The notes beneath the pieces were generated by a model, which saw only the letters and a program-made list of their open reading frames with translations, was not told the origin of the DNA and ran no database searches. A stretch of DNA of 64,000 nucleotides, from positions 28,696,709 to 28,760,708 of the forward strand of contig CM058230.1 of assembly GCA_030180135.1 (NCBI GenBank), in the 5' to 3' direction. Below, one piece after another: positions 46,130 through 57,119 of this stretch. Every line of letters begins with the position of its first letter. Within the stretch, counting starts at the first letter, position 1. This DNA is from Orychophragmus violaceus. Its lineage: Eukaryota > Streptophyta > Magnoliopsida > Brassicales > Brassicaceae. The position numbers and the translations under genes are program-made.

Positions 46130-46495
46130 CGCTTCTCCGGCGAGTGTTTGAATCAATCGGAGGTTTGATTTGAGTTTTCTCGAAGATTCAACGTGTATCT
46201 GATCGGATAACGCCGATTCTGCTCATTGCGAAATTTTATTTTTTCAATATATGTCTAAAATATAAAAATAATTATCAGTAATTCTCCGCCTTCTTATCGG
46301 GCCGTTTGGGCTGAAACCCGGCCCATTAAACTATTTTTCGAGCGGTGTCGTTTAGGTTATCGAGTTAGGGTTTTTTGGGGTTTGGTTCTCACGGAGAAGC
46401 TTTATCGGCTCTTTCTATCGTTTCTGAGACAGAGTGGGAGAGAAATATAATTTACAGAGAAGAGAAGTTTTATTTACTTATTTCAAGTTAGCTCA
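46130..46495. promoter_or_regulatory. Divergent promoter between PEX7 and the Alba gene
   Basis: The spacer has two site II elements (TGGGCT at 46307-46312; GGCCCA at 46320-46325) and a telo-box (TTAGGGTT at 46365-46372). This pairing is typical of housekeeping and growth-linked plant genes. The motifs lie closer to the Alba start. Confidence 0.6.
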
Positions 46496-47599
46496 ATGGA
46501 AGAGATCACGGGAGGAGTTAACAGCATGAGCTTGGCCGTTGATACCCAGAGGAAGAATCGGATTCAGGTTTCCAACACTAAGAAACCATTGTTCTTTTAC
46601 GTCAACCTCGCCAAGGTACAAAACCCCTCTAAAAATCGATTGCTGTGAAATCTGTTTAAGCTCGAAAGCTATGGATTCGAGCTGTTGCTATCTGGAAATT
46701 TCTGTGATTGTTCATGTTTATACACTGTGGTTTTGTTATGTTTCAATTGGAAAATCCGTGCTATGATTCTATCTTCTACAGAAGTTATGAGTCCGTTGTG
46801 TTGTTATGTGACTCTATCTCTCTTTTATCTTGGATTGTTGAATGCTTATTTCTTAGATTGATAAATGTTTATACTTTTTTGAATGATTAAACACATTTAT
46901 ATTGTTGACATTCTTCTGTTTTTTGTCACAGAGGTACATGCAGCAGTACACAGATGTCGAGTTGTCTGCACTTGGAATGGGTAATGTTATTTGCTTCTCT
47001 CTTTCTGATCTTTGTGTATATTGTATGGTTTTAAGCAATGTAACTGAGTTTGTTAAATTCAAAGTTTCGAGTTTCATTTATTGTCATGAGATTTAGAATC
47101 TTCTTCTTTCTTATTTGAACTTTCTTTAATTGAATAGATTATTCTGGTTTCTCATCAAAACATTTTTTTTTAACTGGGCAGCTATTGCTACGGTTGTCAC
47201 CGTCGCTGAGATATTGAAGAACAACGGTTTTGCTGTTGAAAAGAGTAAGATGTTCTCAATCTTGAATGAGCAAATGTTAAAGTTTTGATGAGTAATTTTT
47301 TGCTGATTTGGAAATTGTTTATTCGTTCAGAGATCATGACTTCGACTGTGGATATCAAGGACGATTCAAGGGGACGTCCTGTGCAGAAAGCCAAGGTAGA
47401 TTTCTCAGTTATATCGTTTAGGTTGTAAAAAATCAAGCTTCAGTTCCATGAATTTTCTTCTGGGTATTGTTAGCTAATTATTGTGGCTTGACGCGACTTG
47501 TAGATTGAGATAACGCTAGCAAAGTCTGAGAAGTTTGATGAATTAATGGCTGCAGCCAATGAGGAGAAGGAGGCTGCAGAAGCCCAAGAGCAGAGCTGA
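46496..47599 (+). CDS. Alba-family DNA/RNA-binding protein (130 aa, five exons)
   Basis: Exons are 46496-46615, 46932-46980, 47182-47244, 47331-47395 and 47504-47599. All introns are GT..AG and the frame is kept across every junction (total 393 nt with stop). The product starts MEEITGGVNSMSLAVDTQRK. It has the Alba core, including KPLFFYVNLAKRYMQQY, ELSALGMAIATVVTVAEILK and NNGFAVEKKI. It ends in a Glu/Ala-rich tail (EEKEAAEAQEQS). Alba proteins are small dimeric nucleic-acid binders; plant members bind RNA or R-loops in nucleus and cytoplasm. I recall an Alba gene next to PEX7 in Arabidopsis, so the pair looks syntenic. Confidence 0.93.
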
Positions 47600-48361
47600 A
47601 ATCCTTTTTGTGTGTTTCTAATTTCTTCGTTTCTTATCTCTCTTGCTTAATGTTAAAACACTTTTATTTCGTTAATTTTTTGCTCATTCTGAATGTTATC
47701 TTGAATTGTGTTCTCTGTGCCTGTCAAAGTTTTTATTTGAGTATCGTATTAAGTGTAGAAAATATTTTGTTGCATAACATTTTCGAATAATATACCTGAT
47801 TCCAAATTTTTTTTTTGTCAACTTGCAATTTCTCATTGCGTTTTTAAAATACAGATGGGCCATAAGCATTACAGAGATGGATGGGCTGAAACGTGAACCC
47901 TATCAGATCAGATAAAAACAAAATAATACACGTGGCTTATGACCACAAAACCAAAAAAACCATGACGAGAAATCGTCCTATCGCTGCGATACTCTAGAAT
48001 CTCATCTGGTGATCCGCAACTCCGAGAAGGATACACCAAACTAGCAGTCGCATGAAAAAAACCCAGCTCTTCAACGCAACATAAACCACCGAAACCATAA
48101 AAACTTACTGCCAGTCAATATGCCCAATTGATTAGCTTTACCATCACCCACCTAAAGCTCTTCTTTTTGAGCAAGTGAAAACAATAAGATATTAGTCCAT
48201 GAAAAACGAAAGACAGAGAAAAAAAGAAATAAAAGACGGAGGTTGGCGAGAAACTACGACGGAGGTGAGATCGAGATCCGGATAAACTAGATGAAAACAT
48301 CAGATTTGAGGATCTGAATTTATTAAAACAAGAAAAACACAACAAAAAAGAAAAGAAGAGT
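47600..48361. other. 3' end of the Alba gene and intergenic sequence
   Basis: T-rich sequence follows the stop and fits a 3' UTR. From about 47860 the sequence becomes A-rich. It may include the 5' untranslated region of the following LINE, but its start is not defined. Confidence 0.5.
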
Positions 48362-49829
48362 CGCTGATTTGAGATCTCCTCCTGCTAACCAGAGGATCTT
48401 TGCCCCAGGGTTTGTTGCTCCCTTTGTTGTGGAAAACCCACAAATCGGCTTTGTAACTCATGTTTCTCCGACCAAGAATGGTCCGGTTTTACCTCAGGCA
48501 AACAAATGGGCAAGCTTGTTTGAGGACACTACTATTCTCCAGAGTATTAGTACCCCCACCACCCATGTTTTTTTAGTTTTGTTCATCTTAATTTTTGATG
48601 AGAACTAGGAAGCTGCAAATGAGGAATTCAAAGCGTATATCTTTTCACAGTTTAGTGGCCATCTGCCGGCGATGGGTAGAATCATAGGGGTCATCAATGC
48701 TATTTGGGATCACATAGGTCCAAAGATCTTTATTCATAGGATCAGAGAAGGTTGTTCTCTGCTTTGTGTAACTAAACCGCAAACCAGAGAAATTCTTTTG
48801 AGCAGGAATCATTGGAACATTGTCGGGCATCCCATGTATGTCTCCCCTTGGAGACATGATTTCACGCCGGAGAAATCTCATATCACTACTGCTCAGGTGA
48901 TGGTGGAGTTTAGGGGAGCTCCTTATTTGCTCTTTCATAAAGAAAGTTTAGACAGAATAGCCTCGGATGTTGGAGTTCCTAAAGCTTTGTCGCCTGAAAC
49001 GACTCGAAAGGAAACGTTCGAGGTTGAAGTTGATCTACAAAAGCCGCTTCCAACTAAGCTCATCTATGGACTAAGTAATGGGAAAGAGTTTGAAGTCAAT
49101 GTTTCGTATCCTTGGCCCCACCAAAGTGTGATGATTGTCATGTGTTTGGTTATGCCACTTTGTTCTGTCCAAAGAAACCTTCCCAGACACAAGGACAAGA
49201 AGGAAACCCCAGTCTCGGTCTCATAGCAGGCCACCAAAAGGGAAAGGCTGTTGAGGCAGTGACTTTAGGCAAGGCAGATCGCGTTCAAAGACAAGATCAA
49301 AATCTTCGCTGTAGTGGATTTCTGAGGACACAAGTGAGTTGTTGAGTGAAAATCTTCATGGCACATAACCGGTTGTTTTGCAAGGGTGTTCAGCAACTAT
49401 GTTGGATCAACAAAGCTATGTGAAGCATAATCCGCCTAATAATTCTTCAGTAGCCTTGAAAACAGTGTGTTTATAAAACCATTTTTTCTTAGTTTCACAC
49501 AAGAAAAGTGGCCGCTAGGTCACTAAACTATTTAACAACCCATAAGTATATTTTTTGTCTAGAATGTAAGAGGGCTTAATAGCCAATCACAGTAGGATAT
49601 GATTAAGGCTTGGATTAATATCCATAGGCCATTTTTGGTGCATTTGTGGAGTCGCATATACAACCACCAAACACTAGGAGAATTGAAGATGTTATTCTTA
49701 GGGGCTGGAAATATCATGGAAACTTTGGTCGACATCATATGGCGTGGATTGTGGTAGTTTGGGATCCTCAGGTATCAATGGTTATCTACAAGGAGACAAC
49801 ACCGAAAATTACTTATGGTAGATTTCTAG
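48362..49829 (+). mobile_element. LINE fragment: ORF1 and start of endonuclease, cut by the Athila-like element
   Basis: An ORF1-type protein starts near 48370 (NQRIFAPGFVAPFVV; NKWASLFED). A DUF4283 domain follows (FSGHLPAMGRIIGVINAIWD through HNITTAQVMVEF-like sequence, 48630-48990). The zinc knuckle is degraded: CDDCHVFGYATLFC has Tyr where His is needed, and lies in another frame (49125-49166). Endonuclease-like sequence follows at about 49560-49800 (RRIEDVILRGWKYHGNFG). The element stops abruptly at 49829, where an LTR starts. No RT part is present. Confidence 0.8.
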
Positions 49830-50999
49830 TGATATGCTCGAGTTTTAATCCCTAGAACTACGCTGCAAGTGCACATACGTGACTAGTAGTATATAAGGGT
49901 CGAATCCACATAGACTCAAGAATCTTATGATAGACTATAAAGGTTCGAATTAAGCTAAGCATCAATAGTAATGAAAGCAATAAAATCAGAAACATAAAAC
50001 AAATAGCAGACGGTTTGTAAATCAAGCAAGTGAAGCGTCAAGTCAAGGTAGTTCTCAGGAAATCAGTAATACAGACTAATCAATCAATCGAGATCAAATT
50101 AAGTATTGCTCTAGAACTAGAATCACAGAAGTATAAGAAACCAACTTTTGTTCCAAGTATTATCTATGTCTAGCAACCTAGAAAACCAAATTTCATTGCG
50201 AGCTCTAGAGATCCTAAACATGCATTAATCTCAAGTTCTTTCGTTCACAATTTCCCTAAGCCCAATTTCTTTACGAATAGTCAAATTGCTCATCTAGGTT
50301 CTTTCTAGCAGATTAATCAACTTTCGTTTCACCAATCAACCTAACATCAATAATCTAAGTGGCCAGTTCAGATTGAGCATTAAGAACAACCCTAGATGAA
50401 GAACTAGAAGTTATGAATCCCAATTAATCAATTAACCTAATATTTTATGAAATCCCTAATGAGAATCCCAAACCTAACTAGTAAACTACTCATACATGAT
50501 TAATGAAACAGAAATCATATTTGAAATAGAAATAAAAAAGAGATCAATAAGATAGAAAGAGGGATTCGAAATCTTCTCTTTGTCGAATCTCATATCAGCC
50601 CCAAAAAGCTAAAAATCTCTCTCTCTAAAACTTTCTGAATGTCGAATAAAAATTAGGCTAAACAATGTCTTAAAAACTCTAATTTATTAGTCTAAACATG
50701 TTTTGGGACTTTTTGTAAGTCTAAGTAACTTCTGGGCAAAAACTGTAATTTTCTAAAAATGCAGTGCGCAAAATTCAGGATCAGAGGCTGCATCGATCGA
50801 CGCACAATGCAGGCGCAGCCAGTGAGCTCTGTGAAATCTCTAAATAATCTAGAATTGCTCCAAATGCTCTCAAAATGTCTAATCAAACTCTAAATGTACC
50901 TAAACCTGTAAAACACCAGAAATGACTCAAAACACAATAAAAGACTCGATAATGAAAACATATGTCATGGTAATAAACCCTAATAATAATGATATATCA
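49830..50999 (-). repeat. 3' LTR of the Athila-like element (1170 bp)
   Basis: The ends are TGATAT...ATATCA, and the first about 270 bp match 55282-55555. A TCGATCGACG site lies at 50793. The flanking AATCTCCCATACTTAG (51000-51015) reads as a polypurine-like tract on the minus strand. Confidence 0.85.
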
Positions 51000-51015
51000 A
51001 ATCTCCCATACTTAG

Positions 51016-52340
51016 CATTTGATTGCCCTCAAGCAACCAGAAAACCAAGATCAGGAGAAGAAGTTTGAAAACTTCAAAAACTCATTTCATCGTTGAAGTC
51101 CTACACTCAGATTCCCCTTAGTAATCCACATGAAAAATGAACCTGCAAACATCAAGACCAACATATACTTCCCCCACACTTAGCAACTGTCATACGTAAA
51201 CTCCACAATCACATTCAAAGCATTCAAATTCACCATACTGACTTCTAAAACCAAATAAGTGTGGTCTCACCTAGGGAGTATCGATCAAAGAAAACATGGA
51301 CTCTTACTCTGTTAGCATCTAACCACCATACTATCATTTTCTGGTTCATTTCTTCTCATTTTTCTTCCTTAGCAACTGATTTTTCCCCACTGGGTATCAT
51401 TTTATTTTTTTCTATCAGTGTTCTTCCTGTAGTGGGATGTACTTTGGACACATTTCATGAATGCCCATGAGGTAATAGGGGTCTCTACCACTCTCGTGAT
51501 CACTTCGAAGCTACTAGCTTATCTGCAATTTATCTCTTTTTTTAACTTCAAGGAAGGGGAGAAGGGAACCATACTTAGACACGTTTATAAGCTGTGTCAG
51601 AACTAACAGAGGAATCCGAATCAAAGTATAACAAGCCCCTATGTGAGAAAAAAAAGTCAAGTTAAAGGTGAAGTCAGTAATGAATTCTCTGAATACCTAA
51701 AGTGATATGGGTGTTCTAATATTCAGAGATCATCTGCAAGCTCATCCAATAGTCACTTAAGTTCCTGCAAGTGTAGTGATCTCCTCAAAAAGTCATAGTT
51801 TCCTACTCAATTTTGACTCAATAAAATAAACTCAACTGACTCTAAGAAAACAGAAATCAATGCGTCAGTAGCTACCTCCCCCACACGTGAAACACACTGT
51901 TCTCAGTGGAAACGAATCTTGGGCTCGGAGAACAGTAATCAGATTGAACAGATTGAAAAAGTCAGAAAACTTACCTGTCGCGGATGCGTGTCGATCGATG
52001 CTCAGGACTGCATTGATCGACGCTTGTCGTGTTTGCTTCCTCGCGGTTTGGAATGAACCGTTGTCTCAACTGCAATCACTATGGCATAAAAGCCATTAAT
52101 CTCTGTTTGTGACCTCTGTGTCGATCGACGCGGATCGTATTGACCTGTTCTCGCACCATGAACACACCAAAACAAGAAATCAAAGCAACCAAAACCAAAA
52201 CAAAAATAAAGTAAGAACATACTAACCAGTGGGTTGCCTCCCATTCAGCACTTGTTTTTAGTCATTAGCTTGACTATGGGAAAGAGATCAAACTTATGGT
52301 GGATTCAACAGAGACAATGAGTGTCGTTGTGAATGTCTCC
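51016..52340 (-). other. Non-coding internal part of the Athila-like element
   Basis: This is the region where RT, RNase H and integrase would be expected. I see no trace of them. TCGATCGA-type sites lie at 51989, 52011 and 52119. Confidence 0.7.
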
Positions 52341-53230
52341 TCATCCAAGGTGGTATATAAGCAGTCGGATCATGAGATCTCCCAAGGAGTGAAGGAATGA
52401 ACCAGGGTGGGATCGAAGTGTGGGTGGGATACTGCATTTGCCTGCATTCATAGCAATGTGGTTAGGAGGTTTAAGTCTAGAGAACACATACTTTTGCTTT
52501 GGTGGAGGAGAGAAGTTTGGATCTTTCTGATTAAGAGCAGTTGAAGGCTCTGAAGATGTTAGAGCAGACTCATAATGAACTTCCATCTTCTCTTTTCCAA
52601 TCTGAATCCCGAGCTCCATTTCAACACTAAAGCTCTGTCCATCAATGGTGGATCTCTGCATCTTATCCATCTTGAACTGCAAAGGCTTATCTCCAAGGTG
52701 GAGATCAACCAGACCATGTCTTACATCAATCACTACTCCAGCAGTAGCTAAGAAGGATCTACCAAGTAGAAGAGGATCATCCGTTCAATCTCATACTTCA
52801 ATATCACAAAGTCTGTTGGAATCAAGTGGTTTCCAACTCTGATAGGAATGTCCTCTAAGACTCCTTCTGGAATCCACTTCGATCGATCAGCTAGGATAAA
52901 AGAGATCCTAGTAGTCTCAAAATCCATCAGTCCCAATCTCACAACCATAAAGTATGTCATGAGATGCACACCAGATCCTAAATCACACATAGAACGCTTG
53001 AAGTTATCCTTAAAGATGGAACAACCTAGCACAAAGACTCTTGGGTCTGGAAGCTTCTCTGGAATCTGATTCTGTAACACTGCACTGACTTGCTTAGGTA
53101 GCACCAACACCTCTTCTTTCAAAACTCCATCTATAGAGATCATCTTGTTCACATATCTCTCCAGAGAAGGGTGTTTCTTCAGAGCATTAATCAATGAGAT
53201 CTTAATAAGCTTCTTACCCATCACTGTCAT
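52341..53230 (-). pseudogene. Athila-like aspartic protease region
   Basis: On the minus strand: PSLERYVNKMISIDGVLKEE, then EKLPDPRVFVLGCSIF, then the protease motif CDLGSGVHLM (Athila proteases have DLGSS/DLGAS here), PTRISFILADRS-like sequence and PTDFVILKYE. The frame breaks at about 52745, and the next ORF continues with IDVRHGLVDLHLGDKPLQF. The motif and order are those of Athila protease. The frame change makes it non-functional. Confidence 0.8.
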
Positions 53231-53962
53231 GCAATTAGCTTCATCTAGGTCCTGTTTGGACCACTTAAGATCCTTAGGATATGGTACAAGAGGCTTATAG
53301 ACTCACCTAGGGACTGTTGCCGGTTTCTAGACTCGTCTGCGATCAGTGTCAGTCGATTCAATTTGAGTGTCGATTGATGCTTTTCATTCAAAAACATGTT
53401 CATCCTTCGTGTCGAGTGTGTGTCGATCGACACTAAGAGTGTGTCAGTCGATGCTCGTCGTAGACATAGACAATTCATCGAGAAAAACAGCAATCATGTC
53501 TTTTTCTTCTTGCATCAGATCAACTTCATCCTCTACCAGAACAACATTGACGTATTGCGTCTGCTCAGTTCTTCCAGCTCTATTTTGCATTTGCGCTGCT
53601 CCAACACTATGTTGTACCTGAACAGCTTCTTCACCTAAGTGCTCAGAGACTCAATCTTCCCATTCAAATCCAAGTACAAAGCAACTATCTTTCCATTGAA
53701 ATCTACTGTAATCTTCTGCTGGCCTTCCAAAAGCTGTTCTAATATACCTATCATCTTATCAGACTGCTCATTTTGTGGAGGAGGAGTCTGATATGAATAA
53801 GAACCATAATATCTAGAAAAGGAGATGTTCTGCTGAAAAGGTCTCTGAAATACAGACTTTAGTGTGTAATCAGAAGTCTGTCCCTGCTGATTTCCATATC
53901 TCTGACCCTGATAACCAGCTACAGCTATGTAATTGACGTCCCCAGTCTCATCAATATGTGCA
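53231..53962 (-). other. Spacer between gag and protease of the Athila-like element
   Basis: The plus-strand ORFs at 53367-53638 are only the motif-rich DNA read through. The spacer has two TGTC(A/G)(A/G)TCGA motif pairs spaced 21 bp (53347/53368 and 53421/53442). Confidence 0.7.
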
Positions 53963-55038
53963 TCAAAATGGATTTCTTCTTCCCAAGTAGAAGACTATAA
54001 ATAAATCAATCTTGTTCTTCATCTCTGCCATCTGTGAGCTGTCCACTTTTCCACCAAATTTCTTCCTCTCTAAATCAGCATTCTTAGTGCTATTACTACA
54101 CACCAAGTTCTCAATCAGCTCATTAGCTTGCTCTGGAGATTTGGTATTGAAATTCTCATTGCTAGCAGCATCCAAAGCCATCTGATACCATAAATCAACT
54201 CCTCTGAAGAAAATGTCCAGCAGCTGAACTTCAGAGAAACCATGATGAGGGCAATCTCTCTGGTACATCTTAAACCTCAACCAAGCTGCCTTCAAGGCCT
54301 CTGTAGGTCCATGTTTGAATTGTAGAAGATACTCTCTAAGATGATCAGATCTAGCATCATAATAAAAGTACCTCAAAAACTTCCTCTTAACTGCATCCTA
54401 AGTAGTCAGAGTCCAAGGTGGAATCTGCTTCAGCCAATTTGCAGCTTCTCCTCCAAGAGAATGAGGGAAAATCTGGCAGTGCAGGAAGTCATAGCTCACT
54501 CCATTATGCTTCATTCCAGTAATGAAAGACTCAAAATTTTCTATGTGATCTACATGATGCTCATGTGGGAGTCCATGGAAGAGGTGCTGACCCACAAGCG
54601 TATAGTAATAAGTCTTCAGCTCAAAGTTATTCCGTGCAAAAGGACGAGGTACAATCGCAGACCTGTTAGCATAGAACACATCAGGCCTATTGTAATCAAC
54701 AAGTGTCCTCCCAGCTGGAGGATCAGGTGCTAGACGGCTCTTCAGCTTGTGGATTTCCATGTCTACCTTGAGCCTCTTCATCATGTGGCTGCTGAATAAT
54801 CTCATGAACAATCACATTTCCCATCAGCATCAAGTCTCTAACCACGCTCATTGCAGACATGGTTCTCTCTATCTCTCAGAACACCATGCTCATCCCAAAT
54901 CAGTATCACAACATTGGGATTCACCATCTTAACTGGTTTCTGAGCTATCATATTTGTCCTTTCTAACCTTGCAAGCTCCCCAAGTCTGAGATTTACGAGC
55001 TCCTTGACCGGGTTACTCCTTAGTGTGCGATCAGGCAT
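53963..55038 (-). pseudogene. Athila-like gag
   Basis: On the minus strand an N-terminal part (MPDRTLRSNPVKELVNLRLG) is followed by a Retrotrans_gag core: FPHSLGGEAANWLKQIPPWT, then FLRYFYYDARSDHLREYLLQ and WLRFKMYQRDCPHHGFSE. A TAG at 54398-54400 stands where the family has Trp, and a frame change lies near 54820. It is the usual Athila gag without the pol that should follow. Confidence 0.85.
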
Positions 55039-55257
55039 GAACTATCTGGTTCACGCAGAGTGTGTCGACCGACGCAAGTGAGCATCGATCGATGTTAATC
55101 GCAAGTGTGTCGATCAATTCCAAGATGGTGTCAATCGATGCACGTGTTCTTCGTCGAACCTTAAATGCAAAAATAGAATAGAAAAATAATTAGTAAAATA
55201 AAAAACGAAAAGCCCAGTCTAAATTCTAAACTCAAATCTATCGAAGACTCAAAAGAG

Positions 55258-55275
55258 TCCCCGGCAGCGGCGCCA
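55258..55275 (-). promoter_or_regulatory. Primer binding site of the Athila-like element
   Basis: On the minus strand TGGCGCCGCTGCCGGGGA, which matches the plant tRNA-Asp 3' end with one difference by recall. It lies 6 nt from the 5' LTR. Confidence 0.8.
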
Positions 55276-55281
55276 AGAACT

Positions 55282-55555
55282 TGATATGTTCGAGTATTAA
55301 TCCGTAGAGCTACACTGCAAGTGCACAGACATGACTAGTAGTATATAGGGGTCGAATCCACATATACTCAAGAATCTTACGATAGAATATAGAGGTTCGA
55401 ATTAAGCTAAGCAGCAGCAGTAATGAAAGCAATAAAATCAGAAATAGAAAACAAATAGCGGACGGTTTGTAAATCAAGCAAGCGAAGCGTCAAGTCAAAT
55501 AAGTTCTCAGTAAATCAGGAATACATGCTAATCAATCAGGAATACATGCTAATTT
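55282..55555 (-). repeat. Truncated 5' LTR of the Athila-like element
   Basis: Only the part next to the PBS remains. At the break a short piece (AATCAGGAATACATGCTA) is present twice, and the heptamer array follows directly. The missing part would carry the promoter. Confidence 0.85.
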
Positions 55556-56100
55556 TTAATTTTAATTTTTAATTTTTAATTTTTAATTTTTAATTTTTAA
55601 TTTTTAATTTTTAATTTTTAATTTTAATTTTTAATTTTTAATTTTTAATTTTTAATTTTTAATTTTTAATTTTAATTTTTAATTTTTAATTTTTAATTTT
55701 TAATTTTTAATTTTTAATTTTTAATTTTTAATTTTTAATTTTTAATTTTTAATTTTTAATTTTTAATTTTTAATTTTTAATTTTTAATTTTTAATTTTTA
55801 ATTTTTAATTTTTAATTTTTAATTTTTAATTTTTAATTTTTAATTTTTAATTTTTAATTTTTAATTTTTAATTTTTAATTTTTAATTTTTAATTTTTAAT
55901 TTTTAATTTTTAATTTTTAATTTTTAATTTTTAATTTTTAATTTTTAATTTTTAATTTTTAATTTTTAATTTTTAATTTTTAATTTTTAATTTTTAATTT
56001 TTAATTTTTAATTTTTAATTTTTAATTTTTAATTTTTAATTTTTAATTTTTAATTTTAATTTTTAATTTCAATTTTTAATTTTTAATTTTTAGTTTTAAA
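55556..56100. repeat. TTTTTAA heptamer satellite array
   Basis: About 75 tandem copies of TTTTTAA occur with a few six-base (TTTTAA) units and a degenerate right edge up to about 56200. Unit length equals the plant telomere repeat, but the sequence is unrelated. It fills the place of the lost LTR part. Confidence 0.95.
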
Positions 56101-56721
56101 TTTTTATTTTTAAGTTATTAATTTTAATTTTTAATTTTTAGTTTAAATTTTTTGTACATGATTTTTAATTTTTAGTTTAAAGTTATTTATTATAATTTTC
56201 GATTTTTATTTTTTATTTCCATATTTTGAATATTATTTTTTTTTTTAAATAAAATAAGATTAATTAATAGTTTAGTCATAGTGGCAATTTAGTCTTTTTA
56301 CATACTCATAATACTAACTTCGTAAACTTTTAGTGAAGGATACTAAACTAGTAATTCTAATAAAGATTAATACTAGTTGGAGTAAATTTCACTTAAAACA
56401 AAACAAAATAATAATTTTGAACTAATAAACATTGACAAAATAGCATGCAGTACTCCAATTATCCCTCCATTATCACTGATTTGGTTGATTGAGCCATTTT
56501 AGAACATAACAAAAAATTGTTAAAATTCACTAGTTCTCCATTTGTTAGTTGTATGGGATGAGATTCCATTGCATGATGATAATATTGCAGTAGGATGAGA
56601 TTTCCTTGCATGATGATAATAGCTTTTACTGTTTTAATTATTATGACTCAACAAGATAGTTATTGCAAACTGATTTTTGAGTAATTGGAATATATATGAT
56701 AAATAGAAAACATTATTTGAA
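56101..56721. other. AT-rich intergenic sequence
   Basis: The right edge is decayed heptamer repeat, followed by unique AT-rich DNA with a short partial duplication (TGCATGATGATAATA at about 56571 and 56607). No gene is seen. Confidence 0.55.
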
Positions 56722-57065
56722 AAACATAAAATCGCATTTTAGGTCAGAACTGCAAAATTGCGTTTTCCAACAAAACCGTAAAATCGCATTTTCCCGCCAA
56801 AACCATAAAATCACATTTTCGCGTTAAAACTTTAAAATTGCGCTTTTCCAACAAAACCGTAAAATCGCATTTTCCCGCCAAAACCATAAAATCGTATTTT
56901 TCGCCAAAACCGAAAATTGTATTTTCCCGCCAAAACCTTAAAATCGTGTTTTTTTGCCAAAATTGTAAATCATGTTTTCTCGTCAAAATCTTAAATCATG
57001 ATTTCTTTCAAAGTCTCATTTGCTCGTTAAAACCATAAAATCTTAGTTTCTTTACAAAACCGCAA
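56722..57065. repeat. 27-bp minisatellite, about 12 degenerate copies
   Basis: The unit is close to AAAACC(A/G)TAAAATCGCATTTTCCCGCC. The middle copies are best, and both edges decay. The minus-strand ORF across it (56744-56986) repeats KCDF(M/T)VLA every nine residues because 27 is a multiple of three. It is not a gene. Confidence 0.9.
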
Positions 57066-57102
57066 AATACCAAAATAATAATTTTTGAAAATTCTATAGA
57101 TG

Positions 57103-57119
57103 TCAATATATTTTAGATT
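57103..57119. repeat. 17-bp target-site duplication (left) of the short LINE derivative
   Basis: TCAATATATTTTAGATT occurs here and again at 58764-58780, with the poly(A) end of the element between. Confidence 0.9.

Larger units (their letters stand above)
49830..55555 (-). mobile_element. Athila-like Ty3/Gypsy deletion derivative with gag and protease only
   Basis: The left LTR (49830-50999) starts TGATATGCTCGAG and ends TGATATATCA. The right LTR starts at 55282 (TGATATGTTCGAG) and is cut after about 274 bp by a heptamer array. Gag (53963-55038) and protease (52341-53230) are on the minus strand, and the PBS lies beside the right LTR. RT, RNase H and integrase are absent: only about 1.3 kb of non-coding sequence separates protease from the PPT. 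It depended on another element for movement, if it moved in this form. Confidence 0.88.

Noticed and set aside
53367..53638. Plus-strand ORFs of 80-84 codons in the Athila spacer
   Set aside because: They run across TCGATCGA motif DNA on the antisense strand of the element and overlap each other in two frames.
55556..56100. Interstitial telomere repeat
   Set aside because: The unit is seven bases like TTTAGGG, but it is TTTTTAA with no G, and no telomere variants are mixed in.
56744..56986. Repeat protein ORF (KCDFxVLA)
   Set aside because: The protein periodicity only reflects a 27-bp DNA minisatellite. No start context or neighbours support a gene.
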